DNA of 56,411 nt. Origin: DAISIL01 sp036822015. Lineage in GTDB: Bacteria; Bacteroidota; Bacteroidia; Cytophagales; Bernardetiaceae. Under the pieces are notes generated by a model, which saw nothing but the letters and a program-made list of their open reading frames with translations, made no database searches and was not told the origin of the DNA. Location of the stretch: assembly GCA_036822015.1 (NCBI GenBank), contig DAISIL010000017.1:1-56411 (forward strand). The letters run 5' to 3'. Position numbers and translations under genes: made by a program. Every line of letters starts with the position of its first letter. Within the stretch, counting starts at the first letter, position 1. Positions 34,362 to 43,350 of the stretch are shown piece by piece.

Positions 34362-34369
34362 TTTTTTTT
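34332..34369 (+). terminator. Rho-independent terminator overlapping a stop codon
   Basis: TTAGCGATTGTG pairs with CGCAATCGCTAA (one G-T) and eight T bases follow. The second arm includes the TAA of the 2-TM gene. It ends the uptake operon, just at the stop of the convergent nucleoside phosphorylase. Confidence 0.85.
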
Positions 34370-35207
34370 ATCCCTGGCCAAGCGACCAAAGGGGCAGCAT
34401 CTCCCGAAACAAAGCCAACAGTTTAGGCTCTGCCTTTTGGGCAGCTTCAATGACCTCCTCAATCGTCATGGGGCGGAGCTTCTCGGGCGTACACAAATCC
34501 GTAATCACCGAAACAGCAAAGACCTCCATACGCATATGCCGAGCCACGATCACCTCCGGCACCGTGGACATCCCCACAGCATCCGCCCCGATGATCCGCA
34601 AATAACGATACTCGGCCGGGGTCTCGAGGTTAGGGCCTGGCAGACCTACATACACGCCCTTGTGCAGGTGCAGGTCTAGGCGTTGGGCCACGCTTAGGGC
34701 TAGCTTTTGTAGGTTGCGGCTGTAAGGCTGGCTCATATCGGGAAAGCGCACCCCGAGTTTGTCTAGGTTGGGGCCCGTCAGTGGGTTTTCGGGGAAAAGG
34801 TTGATGTGGTCTTCGATGAGCATCAAGTCGCTTAGCTCGTGAGCCGGGTCAAGCCCGCCGGCGGCATTGGAACTAAACAAAGCCGTCGCGCCAAGCATAC
34901 GCATCACCCGCACCGGAAACGTAACGGCCTGCATCGGGTAGCCTTCGTAGTAGTGAAATCGCCCTTGCATGATAACGACCGGTATTTTGCTTACATATCC
35001 CATCAGGAGCCGCCCTTCGTGGCTTTCCACGGTAGCCGTCGGGAAATAGGGAATGTCGCAGTAGCGCATCGAGAGACGGATGTCCATATCATCGACAAGC
35101 CCGCCTAGTCCCGTCCCTAAGATGATGGCTGCCTTAGGTTTGAGGGTGCTATGCGATTGAATAAAAGCCGTCGCTTGTTGGATTTGTAGCCAGGTATCGG
35201 TTGTCAT
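34368..35207 (-). CDS. punA: Purine-nucleoside phosphorylase, trimeric type
   Basis: This enzyme splits purine nucleosides with phosphate to base and ribose-1-phosphate in salvage. The 279-residue length and GTGLGGL phosphate loop, the GRFHYYEG segment, SSNAAGG and GPNLETPAEYR (Glu199 being the base-contacting Glu) are all present. At the position where 6-oxopurine-specific enzymes have Asn (human Asn243, in ITN), this one has Asp237 in ITD. That change is known in human mutants to widen specificity to adenosine. It is a single gene. Confidence 0.94.
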   Translation of the reverse strand: MTTDTWLQIQQATAFIQSHSTLKPKAAIILGTGLGGLVDDMDIRLSMRYCDIPYFPTATVESHEGRLLMGYVSKIPVVIMQGRFHYYEGYPMQAVTFPVRVMRMLGATALFSSNAAGGLDPAHELSDLMLIEDHINLFPENPLTGPNLDKLGVRFPDMSQPYSRNLQKLALSVAQRLDLHLHKGVYVGLPGPNLETPAEYRYLRIIGADAVGMSTVPEVIVARHMRMEVFAVSVITDLCTPEKLRPMTIEEVIEAAQKAEPKLLALFREMLPLWSLGQG

Positions 35208-35309
35208 GGGTGATTTTGCTCAGTTTGTTTTTAGTTCTTAGCCAAAATTCGTACCTTTCAGTGATTTTTTTAGAAAAACCCAAAATTACACTAAACTCAC
35301 ATACCCACC

Positions 35310-36485
35310 ATGAAAGAAGTATTTGTTGTTTCGGCGGTACGCACGCCTATCGGAAGTTTCGGCGGTGTTTTTCAGGATGTTCCGGCAACCCATCTTGGGG
35401 CAGCGGCCATCAAAGGTGCCTTAGAAAAAGCCGGCGTTTCGCCCGAGCAGATTCAAGAAGTTTTTATGGGCAACGTCATTTCGTCCAACTTAGGTCAAGC
35501 CCCGGCACGGCAGGCAGCCATCTTTGCGGGTATCGGCAACCACGTTCCGGCCACGACGATCAATAAAGTATGTGCCTCTGGCACAAAGGCGACCATGCTT
35601 GGGGCGCAGTCGATCATGGTAGGCATCAACGACCTGGTGGTTGTGGGTGGCATGGAAAACATGTCAGCCATTCCCTACTACGTTCCCAAAGCCCGCTGGG
35701 GACACAAATACGGCAACGGCGCACTCATCGACGGACTAGCCCACGACGGACTGACCGATGCCTATAACCAATGTGCTATGGGTGTTTGTGCTGACGCAAC
35801 GGCTGTCAAGTACGAGATTAGCCGTGAGGAACAAGACGAGTTTGCGATCAACTCCTACAAGCGCACGGCCGCTGCCACCGAAAGTGGTGCTTTTGCAAAA
35901 GAGATCACGCCCGTAGAGGTCAAGGGACGCAAGGGCAGCGTTACGATCAGCGAAGATGAAGAGTACAAGCGCGTAGATTTCAACAAAGTGCCTGGCTTGC
36001 GTCCTGCCTTCGGCAAAGAAGGAACCGTAACGGCAGCCAATGCCTCCACGATCAACGACGGAGCCGCCGCCCTCATCCTGGCCAGCAAAGAAAAAGTCGA
36101 AGAACTCGGACTTACGCCCATCGCCCGTATCGTCTCCTTCGCCGATGCCGCCCACGAACCCGAGTGGTTCACGACCGCTCCTACCCTGGCTGCTCCCATC
36201 GCCCTCAAGCGTGCCGGCCTGACAATGGACGACATGGACTTTTTTGAAGTCAATGAAGCCTTTTCCGTCGTAACGATGGCTTTTGCCAAAACCTTTGGTC
36301 TCTCTTACGATAAGGTCAATGTTTTTGGTGGTGCTGTTTCTTTGGGTCATCCCCTGGGAGCCTCCGGAGCGCGTATCCTCGTTACGCTCGCCAACGTCCT
36401 TCAACAAAAAGGTGGCAAATACGGCATGGCCGCCATCTGTAACGGCGGCGGCGGTGCTTCGGCACTTATCATCGAGCGGGTCTAA
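35310..36485 (+). CDS. Acetyl-CoA C-acyltransferase (thiolase)
   Basis: A 391-residue thiolase that condenses or splits acyl-CoA with acetyl-CoA. The acylated Cys88 is in NKVCASG, the NEAFS motif holds the Asn-containing loop, His is in GGAVSLGHPLGASGAR, and the second active Cys is in CNGGGGASA. All are intact. The length fits acetoacetyl-CoA-type (biosynthetic) thiolases such as AtoB/ThlA; degradative acyltransferase activity is also possible. It is a single gene followed by a large palindrome. Confidence 0.93.
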   Translation: MKEVFVVSAVRTPIGSFGGVFQDVPATHLGAAAIKGALEKAGVSPEQIQEVFMGNVISSNLGQAPARQAAIFAGIGNHVPATTINKVCASGTKATMLGAQSIMVGINDLVVVGGMENMSAIPYYVPKARWGHKYGNGALIDGLAHDGLTDAYNQCAMGVCADATAVKYEISREEQDEFAINSYKRTAAATESGAFAKEITPVEVKGRKGSVTISEDEEYKRVDFNKVPGLRPAFGKEGTVTAANASTINDGAAALILASKEKVEELGLTPIARIVSFADAAHEPEWFTTAPTLAAPIALKRAGLTMDDMDFFEVNEAFSVVTMAFAKTFGLSYDKVNVFGGAVSLGHPLGASGARILVTLANVLQQKGGKYGMAAICNGGGGASALIIERV

Positions 36486-36535
36486 ATGAAAAACTATCGC
36501 TGATTCTCTTTTCGTCTATCAAGACAACAGCGCAG

Positions 36536-36580
36536 GGGCGAACGCCCAACAGTTCTCTAAGAACTGTTGGGCGTTCGCCC
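36536..36580. repeat. Perfect 21-base inverted repeat (GGGCGAACGCCCAACAGTTCT)
   Basis: Two 21-base arms are separated by CTA. Each arm is itself self-complementary in part (GGGCGAACGCCC and GGGCGTTCGCCC). This could act as a terminator after the thiolase gene, although only a weak T-rich stretch (TTCATCTTT) follows. Its nested structure is also typical of dispersed extragenic palindromes. Confidence 0.6.
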
Positions 36581-36629
36581 TTCATCTTTGGTGAAAGCAA
36601 GAGCAAAAAGGGCTTTATAGAAATTTCAT

Positions 36630-36637
36630 TACATTTG
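36630..36637 (+). promoter_or_regulatory. -7 element TACATTTG of the tricorn-like gene
   Basis: A perfect TAnnTTTG match 56 bases before the ATG at 36694. No clear TTTG at the usual -33 spacing was seen. Confidence 0.5.
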
Positions 36638-36693
36638 CAGTCGCCCCGATTGCTACGCTTTGTTTTTTGTTTCACATCACCAATTTACACCTT

Positions 36694-39600
36694 ATGAACC
36701 GATTATTTGCTGTCCTGTGGCTCCTCTTGTGCTTCGGGACTTCACACGCACAAACACAGCCTGCCCAATGGCTGCGCTATCCCGCCATCTCACCGGATGG
36801 ACAAACGGTGGTCTTTGCTTACAAAGGCGATCTTTTTAAGGTCGCGGCTGCGGGCGGCATGGCCGTTCCCCTGACGATACACCCCTCGTACAACTTCCAT
36901 CCCGTCTGGTCGCCGGATGGACAGACGATTGCCTTTGCTTCGGATCGAAACGGCAACTTTGACGTTTATACCATCCCCGCCGCCGGAGGCACGGCCCAAC
37001 GCCAGACCTTTCATACGTCCAGCGAACTTCCTACCGGTTTTACCCCGGACGGCAAGCACGTCTTGGTAGGGGCTGCCATCCAGGACATCGCCGCCAATGC
37101 CATCTTCCCCTCGGGAGTCATCCCCGAACTCTACACCGTAAACATCGAAAACCAGCAGTTCGATCAGTTGTTGAGCCTGCCCGCCGAGGCTGCCCAGATG
37201 AGCAAAGACGGCAAAAAAATCATCTATCACAACCGAAAAGGCTACGAAAACATCTGGCGCAAGCACCATACCTCCTCCGTAGCCCGAGATGTGATGCTTT
37301 ATGATGCCGACAAAAAAACCCATACTTACCTGACTACCTTTGCAGGTGAGGATCGCCATCCCGTCTTTAGTGCCGACGAAAAGATGATCTACTATCTCTC
37401 CGAGCAGTCGGGTTCTTTCAATATCCATCGCTTTGCCCTTGATGCTCCCACCAAGACGGAGCAGATCACGACACACAGCCAGCATCCGGTGCGCTTCCTG
37501 AGCATCAGCCAAAAAGACGAGTTGTGTTATTCCTTCGATGGACAAATCTACATCAAAGCCCCCGATGCCGAGCCGCGTCGTCTCGAGATCACGATCCCGT
37601 TTGATTTCAGCGGGGAGGAGGTCGAACTCAAGCAACTTTCGAGTGGAGCTACGGAGATGGCCGTTTCTCCGGACGGCAAAGAGATCGCTTTTGTTATCCG
37701 TGGGGAGGTCTTCGTTACGGCCGTTGAGTTCGGGACAACCAAGCGCATCACGGATACCCCCGAGCAAGAGCGTTCGGTGAGTTTTAGCCCCGACGGACGT
37801 GCGATCCTCTACGCCGGCGAGCGCAATGGCAGTTGGAACCTCTACCAAACCAAACTCGTCCGTGAGGCCGACAAGCACTTTTACGATGCCCTCCAACTCC
37901 AAGAGGAAGCTCTCCTGGAGACCGATGCCGAAACCTTCCAACCGGCCTTTTCACCGGATGGCAAAGAGGTAGCCTTCTTAGAGGAGCGGGTCAATTTGCG
38001 CGTCCTCAATCTGGAAACCAAAAAAGTTCGCGATATTTTGGGCAAGCAGTACAACTACTCCTACTCCGACGGCGATCAGTGGTACCAATGGTCGCCGGAT
38101 GGCAAGTGGTTCTTGACCAGCTTTAGCCCCCATCACTGGATCATCAATCAAGTAGGCCTGGTGTCTGCCGAAGGCGGAAAAGCTCCCCTGGATCTGACCA
38201 AAAGCGGCTACTCCGATGCCATCCCCACCTGGCAGCAGGAAGGAAAAGTTATCTTGTGGATGTCTGATCGTCAAGGGTTTAGAAGTCATGGCAGCTGGGG
38301 AGCGCAGATGGATGCCTATGCTATGTTCCTCGATCAGGCGACCTACGATGTCTTCAAGATGGACAAAGCCGAGTACGCCCGCTGGAAGGAAAACAAAGAA
38401 AAAGGCGATAAAGCCAAAGAAGAGGCGAAGGGCGATCAGAAAGAAAAAGACAAAAAAGCAGACGAAGGCGGCATCAAACTCCCCGATCCCATCCAGATGG
38501 AACTCGACGGACTCGAAGACCGCACCGAACGCCTCACCATCCACTCCTCGTCTATGGCCGGGGCTGCCTTCAACAAAGAAGGTACAAAGCTCTACTACCT
38601 CACCCGATTTGAGAAAGGCTACAACCTCTGGGAGCATGACTTCAAAGAAGGAAAAACCAAAGAGGTCGTTAAGATGGATGCCCGATCTGCCGAAATGGTC
38701 ATGGACAAAAAACAAGAAAACATCTTTGTTTTGGCGGATGGTAGCCTGGCCAAAGTCGATCTCAAGACGATGAAAAAAGAAGCCGTCAGTTTCTCGGCCG
38801 AGATGCACCTCAACCGCGCTGCCGAGCGGGCGTATATGTTTGACCATGCCTGGCGACAAGCCTACAAAAAATTCTACGATCCGAAGATGCACGGCGTGGA
38901 CTGGGCCATGTACAAAAAAGAATACGCCAAGTTCTTGCCCCACATCAACAACAACTACGATTTTGCCGAAATGATGAGCGAACTCCTCGGCGAACTCAAC
39001 GCCTCCCACACCGGGTCAGGCTATCGCCACAATGACCCCGCCGGCGACCGAACAGCAGCCCTAGGTGTGTTCCTGGACTGGAACCACAAAGGCGAAGGGG
39101 TGCGCATCGAAGAGGTCATCGACAAAAGCCCGCTCCTCAAAGGCGATAACAAAGTAGCCAACGGGACTATCATTCTGGCCATCGACGGACAAAAAATCCA
39201 AGACGAAAGCGACTACTACCGCGCCCTCAACCGAAAGGCCGGCAAAAAAGTCCTACTCACCCTGAGCTACGATAAAAAAACCTTCACCCGAGCCGTCGAA
39301 CCCATCTCCGAAGGGGCCCAAGGGCAACTCCTCTATGAGCGGTGGGTGAAAAAGAACCGTGAGCGCGTCGAAAAACTCTCCGGTGGAAAACTCGGCTACG
39401 TACACGTCAGGGGCATGAACAGCGCGAGCTTCCGAGAGGTCTATTCCGAAGTTCTGGGGCGCAACATGGGCAAATCCGGCATCGTCATCGACACCCGCTT
39501 CAATGGCGGTGGCTGGCTCCACGACGACCTAGCCACTTTCTTTATGGGTGATCCCTACGTAACCTACTCGCCTCGTGGCCAGGACTTTGGGCATGATCCC

Positions 39601-39939
39601 TTTGCCAAGTGGACAAAGCCCTCCGTGCTGGTAGTCAGCGAAAGCAACTACTCCGATGCCCACGCTTTTCCCTACGTCTATCAGACCCTCGGGATCGGTA
39701 AAATTGTCGGGATGCCCGTCCCCGGGACGATGACCGCCGTCTGGTGGGAGACCCTGATCGACAATACGCTCTATTTTGGCATCCCCCAAGTCGGTGCCAA
39801 AGACCGCAAAGGCAACTACCTCGAAAATCAACAACTCGAGCCAGACGTAATGGTGAACAACACCTACGAAAAAGCCCTCCAAGACCAGGACGAACAACTC
39901 CAAAAAGCTGTCGAAGTCCTGCTCCAAGAGATCAAGTAA
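36694..39939 (+). CDS. Tricorn-like S41 protease with beta propeller
   Basis: A 1081-residue secreted protease from the ATG at 36694. A signal peptide (MNRLFAVLWLLLCFGTSHAQ) is followed by WD/TolB-type propeller blades with repeated SPDG motifs (residues about 25-470). A charged Lys/Glu linker (about 565-600) leads to the C-terminal part, with a PDZ domain (about 785-850) and the S41 catalytic domain. The nucleophile Ser is probably in VSESNYSDAHAFP. In archaea, tricorn breaks down peptides from the proteasome; the bacterial homologue probably trims peptides in the periplasm. It is followed by a terminator. Confidence 0.92.
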   Translation: MNRLFAVLWLLLCFGTSHAQTQPAQWLRYPAISPDGQTVVFAYKGDLFKVAAAGGMAVPLTIHPSYNFHPVWSPDGQTIAFASDRNGNFDVYTIPAAGGTAQRQTFHTSSELPTGFTPDGKHVLVGAAIQDIAANAIFPSGVIPELYTVNIENQQFDQLLSLPAEAAQMSKDGKKIIYHNRKGYENIWRKHHTSSVARDVMLYDADKKTHTYLTTFAGEDRHPVFSADEKMIYYLSEQSGSFNIHRFALDAPTKTEQITTHSQHPVRFLSISQKDELCYSFDGQIYIKAPDAEPRRLEITIPFDFSGEEVELKQLSSGATEMAVSPDGKEIAFVIRGEVFVTAVEFGTTKRITDTPEQERSVSFSPDGRAILYAGERNGSWNLYQTKLVREADKHFYDALQLQEEALLETDAETFQPAFSPDGKEVAFLEERVNLRVLNLETKKVRDILGKQYNYSYSDGDQWYQWSPDGKWFLTSFSPHHWIINQVGLVSAEGGKAPLDLTKSGYSDAIPTWQQEGKVILWMSDRQGFRSHGSWGAQMDAYAMFLDQATYDVFKMDKAEYARWKENKEKGDKAKEEAKGDQKEKDKKADEGGIKLPDPIQMELDGLEDRTERLTIHSSSMAGAAFNKEGTKLYYLTRFEKGYNLWEHDFKEGKTKEVVKMDARSAEMVMDKKQENIFVLADGSLAKVDLKTMKKEAVSFSAEMHLNRAAERAYMFDHAWRQAYKKFYDPKMHGVDWAMYKKEYAKFLPHINNNYDFAEMMSELLGELNASHTGSGYRHNDPAGDRTAALGVFLDWNHKGEGVRIEEVIDKSPLLKGDNKVANGTIILAIDGQKIQDESDYYRALNRKAGKKVLLTLSYDKKTFTRAVEPISEGAQGQLLYERWVKKNRERVEKLSGGKLGYVHVRGMNSASFREVYSEVLGRNMGKSGIVIDTRFNGGGWLHDDLATFFMGDPYVTYSPRGQDFGHDPFAKWTKPSVLVVSESNYSDAHAFPYVYQTLGIGKIVGMPVPGTMTAVWWETLIDNTLYFGIPQVGAKDRKGNYLENQQLEPDVMVNNTYEKALQDQDEQLQKAVEVLLQEIK

Positions 39940-39949
39940 CCCATCACAG

Positions 39950-39987
39950 AGGCGCACCCAAAGCCGCTTTTTGGGTGTGCCTTTTTT
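39950..39987 (+). terminator. Rho-independent terminator after the tricorn-like gene
   Basis: AGGCGCACCCAAA pairs with TTTGGGTGTGCCT (one G-T) and a run of six T bases follows. It lies 10 bases after the stop codon. Confidence 0.85.
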
Positions 39988-40009
39988 CTTTTCTGATCGT
40001 TATGTCGTT

Positions 40010-40381
40010 ATGAAACGCCAACAAATCGAAGCATATATCCAGGCTTACAATAATTTTGATGTTTCAGGGATGCTCCAGTACCTGGACGAGCATATCATTT
40101 TTGAAAATCTATCCAACGGACAAACAAGCTTGCGCACCGAAGGCATACAGGCTTTTGCCGAACAGGCCCAAGCCGCCACAGCTTATTTTTCCCAACGCCA
40201 ACAGACCATCACCGATTGGCACGAAGACAAACAGTCCATCACGGTAAGCATCCAATATACAGCCACCCTGGCCCAAGACCTACCCAACGGCATGAAAGCC
40301 GGCGATACCTTGACACTTGAAGGAAAATCTGTTTTTACCTTCAAAAACGAAAAGATCATCCGAATCAGCGATGAAAGCTAA
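40010..40381 (+). CDS. SnoaL/NTF2-like protein
   Basis: A 123-residue protein from ATG 40010 (MKRQQIEAYIQAYN). The length, the opening helix with YIQAYNNFDVSGMLQYLDEHIIFENL, and the closing LEGKSVFTFKNEKIIRISDES fit the SnoaL-like NTF2 superfamily, a fold used for binding small molecules or for isomerase/cyclase chemistry. No active-site residues can be named. The stop overlaps the next gene's likely ATG by 11 bases, so they form a pair. The terminator just upstream separates it from the tricorn-like gene. Confidence 0.8.
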   Translation: MKRQQIEAYIQAYNNFDVSGMLQYLDEHIIFENLSNGQTSLRTEGIQAFAEQAQAATAYFSQRQQTITDWHEDKQSITVSIQYTATLAQDLPNGMKAGDTLTLEGKSVFTFKNEKIIRISDES

Positions 40382-41363
40382 CAGAAGATCGGTATATTTG
40401 CTTGTGATGAAGCAATACGGGTTAATCTGGTTTTGGCTCTTTCTTTTGTGCAGTCAAGCCTACGGGCAGGGCGATAAAGCCGAGTTTGTGGACTACCGCC
40501 CGATCTATCGAAAATGGAAAGACATTTACATTTTAGATAAAATTGAATACCGTGATGAAGAAATCGTTTTGTTCTTCCGCTTCATCGACAACAACGGCGG
40601 TTGGGCATCTTTTTATGGCCCCGGCAAACCCTATGCCTGGCAACTGCAAGACATCGAAGACAAAACCCGCGTTTTTCCCCTGCGCTCCATTCGCAACATC
40701 CGCTCCAACGACACCCTGCGTCACGCCCACCTAGGCGAAGGGCAGCAGGTGCGCTATGATACCAAAGTTGGTGATATTTTTACTTGTGAAATCCACTTTG
40801 ATCGCCTACCGCTCGGCATCAGTCGCGTACATTTAATCGAAGGGGCCGGACAAGAAACCAACGAAAATCACTTTAATTGTTTCGATATTCGCATCAAGCA
40901 ACTCGGAAGTACCGATCTGGGAAGTGTCGCGGACATGGAAACACGCATCGAAGACTTCAAGTCCCCCGAAAAAGCGACCTTGATACCCGAGTTATTGATG
41001 ATGGTCAATGGTTTGCGCACCCAGGACGGTTTTTGCTCTCGGCATCGTGTCCCGGCTGCCCCTCCGCTGGAGTGGAGCGAACCACTGGCCGAAGCCGCTA
41101 AGGGTCTTGTGTTGGAGATATGGAAGGCGGATCAGCTCCGCACGCCTGATGGTGCCAAGACGGTACGCGAACGCCTGGCCCGTCAAGGGTATCAGACCGA
41201 CTTAGCTTACGAAACGCTCATCTACGATGCCACCGATGCTAAGCAGGCTTTTGCGCGTTGGCAGGCTATGGGAGCGCAATGTATGCGGATGCGCGATGGA
41301 CGTTTGCGTGTCATGGGGGCGGCCCGCAAGGGCCCCTATTGGCTCATGTTGTTGGCCCGATAA
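40371..41363 (+). CDS. Secreted protein with a degenerate CAP/SCP-like domain
   Basis: A 330-residue protein beginning at ATG 40371; another ATG at 40407 also gives a signal peptide (MKQYGLIWFWLFLLCSQAYGQ). The N-terminal half (about residues 35-205) has no recognised domain. The last third resembles a CAP (SCP/PR1) domain: LLMMVNGLRTQDGFCSRHRVPAAPPLEWSEPLAEAA recalls the usual opening helix, and GPYWLMLLAR the usual last strand. The histidines that bind metal in typical CAP domains are not seen. It overlaps the NTF2-like gene at its start and the convergent YigZ gene by 28 bases. Confidence 0.6.
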   Translation: MKANRRSVYLLVMKQYGLIWFWLFLLCSQAYGQGDKAEFVDYRPIYRKWKDIYILDKIEYRDEEIVLFFRFIDNNGGWASFYGPGKPYAWQLQDIEDKTRVFPLRSIRNIRSNDTLRHAHLGEGQQVRYDTKVGDIFTCEIHFDRLPLGISRVHLIEGAGQETNENHFNCFDIRIKQLGSTDLGSVADMETRIEDFKSPEKATLIPELLMMVNGLRTQDGFCSRHRVPAAPPLEWSEPLAEAAKGLVLEIWKADQLRTPDGAKTVRERLARQGYQTDLAYETLIYDATDAKQAFARWQAMGAQCMRMRDGRLRVMGAARKGPYWLMLLAR

Positions 41364-41932
41364 AAGTCAGCGATCGCTGCTTTTACCTCGTCGATACGGC
41401 TCAATGGCACTTGCCAGCACAACAAACAGCGTTCTCCAAATACCTGACGATCAGGGCTAAGCCCGAGTTGATCTTGCAGACGCAAGATGGCATTGGTCTG
41501 GGCGTAGTCGTAGGTGATACAGCATTCCTCCGTCTGGATGACCTCCTGGATGTCCTCCGAGGTGATGGCAGATGCGGCAGCGGCTTTGTAGGCGCGTATC
41601 AGTCCGCTTGCCCCCAGTTTGGTTCCTCCAAAGTAGCGCACCACCACACACAGGACGTTGGTTAATTCGAGCGATTTGAGGTGATTGAGAATAGGCGTTC
41701 CGGCTGTGTGGGCGGGTTCGCCATCGTCGTTGGCCCGCCAATGCGCACCCGTAGGGCCGAGCCTGTAGGCGTAGCAATGGTGGCGGGCATCGTAATATTG
41801 CTTTTTGAGTGCTGCCAGATGCTCTTCCACCTCTTCCAAACTGCTCACCGGAAAAGCGTATGCCAAAAAACGACTGCCTTTTTCTTTGTACTCCCCTTGT
41901 GTGGCAGCTCGGAGTGTCTTAAAATGATCCAT
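41336..41932 (-). CDS. YigZ/IMPACT family protein
   Basis: A 198-residue protein of the UPF0029 family. The conserved opening EYKEKGSRFLAYAFPV, the DARHHCYAYRLG segment with DDGEPAHTAG, and the VVRYFGGTKLGASGLIRAYK motif identify it clearly. IMPACT proteins are linked to translational control in eukaryotes; bacterial YigZ has been solved by structure but its function is unclear. The -7 box TAGATTTG ends four bases before the ATG, so its mRNA may be leaderless. Confidence 0.93.
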   Translation of the reverse strand: MDHFKTLRAATQGEYKEKGSRFLAYAFPVSSLEEVEEHLAALKKQYYDARHHCYAYRLGPTGAHWRANDDGEPAHTAGTPILNHLKSLELTNVLCVVVRYFGGTKLGASGLIRAYKAAAASAITSEDIQEVIQTEECCITYDYAQTNAILRLQDQLGLSPDRQVFGERCLLCWQVPLSRIDEVKAAIADFYRANNMSQ

Positions 41933-41936
41933 TGAA

Positions 41937-41944
41937 CAAATCTA
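41937..41944 (-). promoter_or_regulatory. -7 element TAGATTTG of the YigZ gene
   Basis: A minus-strand TAnnTTTG match that ends four bases before the start codon at 41932. TTTG of a possible -33 lies only 11 bases upstream, shorter than usual. Confidence 0.45.
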
Positions 41945-41979
41945 TGCAATAAAATCAAAAAGTAGTCAGTTCTTGGATT

Positions 41980-43350
41980 ATGAAAAAGGTCATAATCATT
42001 GCCTTGCTTTGGGTAAATCAGCCGCTATTTGCGATGGATTTTGGCGAAGCCCTCGAAAAAAAACTTATCGCTGCCACCTTTGATGCCCAGTCGCTGCGCA
42101 TCACTAACATACACCACGCACGCCTGGAGGTGCGCGTCCCTGTGGGATGGATTTTTCCTGCCGAAGACCCCAACTACCAAAACCGATTGGTGTTCGAGGA
42201 GGTAGTAGTTGCCTTGGCTCCCCGTGAACGACAGACGGTTAAGCTACTTACGGCCTGTGCCAGAAGATACATGGCCACGCCATCGGCGGGAAGTACCGCT
42301 TTTTTGTTGGGCGCGCTAGCCGAACAACCCCTACTGGATCTGGTGCGTTGGGCAGCCGAAAAAAACTATGTGCGCGATAATTTCGGCACAATTCAGCACT
42401 TGATTTGGGATTTTATAAGTTTTCGGAAATTACTAGATGAAAGCAAAAAAACAATATCCTGGAGTGTCAGGGGACATGATACCAAGATGTTATCCGAGGC
42501 TGCTCAAATTATCCACACGAGTTTTGATATACCCCTATCAAAAATAGAGATAGTACCCACAGCTGCGCCTCTACGCATTTCTACCATCAATACCAGCGTT
42601 GATCTACTGCTGGATAAGCCACTCCGAGCCGCCAAACTTTGCGCCTATGATACAGCCGGAGAACGTGTACATACCTATTTTGAGAATCGGAGTATCCCCG
42701 CCGGATATTTTCACTATCCCTTTGCACTCAACCATACACAGGGAGACTCGAGCATATTTCGATTAGAACTATCTGATAATCAAAACGTAATCCTGGATAG
42801 ACCTTTGTTGATCTCGGATACCATCGTGCGTGTAGATCGCATCCAGACCGATCTGCTCCGCTTCCAGTATGCCATTCCCCAAGAGCAACGCGCAGATTTG
42901 GGCGTATATGACAGTGAGGGACGACTGTATCACTTGATCCGTGAAGATTTCCCCTTCAAAGCCGGCAATCATATCACAGAGTTGCGCCTGACGACCTACC
43001 TCCCACCACGAGATGAATATATTATCGCCATCAAAGACAAAACGGGTAAAATATGGAGCCAGCAAAAGATGTTTGCCCGAGGTGAAGCCCCCAAGAGCTA
43101 TCCACAAAAGGTTGTCCGGGGAACCTTTCAATTTAGTGTAGAAAAGCCCATGCGTAATGTACGGGTAGCTATCTATGATGAAAAAAATAACCTGATCCGT
43201 GAAATCTACCACAACAGTAACTTCGGGATGGGCTACAAGCAGATCAACTACGCCTTTGTACATACGCAGGGGCCCGAAGCAGATTTTTATCTACGCATCG
43301 AAGACCAAAGCACCAAGGCTGTTTTCTTTGAGCATCAGGTCAAACGATAA
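41980..43350 (+). CDS. Secreted protein with three FlgD-like beta-sandwich modules
   Basis: A 456-residue protein with a signal peptide (MKKVIIIALLWVNQPLFA). Residues 20-180 are of no recognised family; the part around 120-180 is helical. The C-terminal 270 residues hold three similar modules, each with a hydrophobic opening, a YD(T/S/E)xGxL/xxNNLIR turn and a closing aromatic strand: LCAYDTAGERVHTYF, LGVYDSEGRLYHLIR and VAIYDEKNNLIREIY. Such repeats look like FlgD-type Ig folds used in secreted proteins. Its function is unknown. The 3' end overlaps cinA by 11 bases. Confidence 0.65.
   Translation: MKKVIIIALLWVNQPLFAMDFGEALEKKLIAATFDAQSLRITNIHHARLEVRVPVGWIFPAEDPNYQNRLVFEEVVVALAPRERQTVKLLTACARRYMATPSAGSTAFLLGALAEQPLLDLVRWAAEKNYVRDNFGTIQHLIWDFISFRKLLDESKKTISWSVRGHDTKMLSEAAQIIHTSFDIPLSKIEIVPTAAPLRISTINTSVDLLLDKPLRAAKLCAYDTAGERVHTYFENRSIPAGYFHYPFALNHTQGDSSIFRLELSDNQNVILDRPLLISDTIVRVDRIQTDLLRFQYAIPQEQRADLGVYDSEGRLYHLIREDFPFKAGNHITELRLTTYLPPRDEYIIAIKDKTGKIWSQQKMFARGEAPKSYPQKVVRGTFQFSVEKPMRNVRVAIYDEKNNLIREIYHNSNFGMGYKQINYAFVHTQGPEADFYLRIEDQSTKAVFFEHQVKR

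Noticed and set aside
36790..39009. Two long minus-strand open frames inside the tricorn-like gene
   Set aside because: They mirror the codon pattern of the real gene; no domain is found in them.
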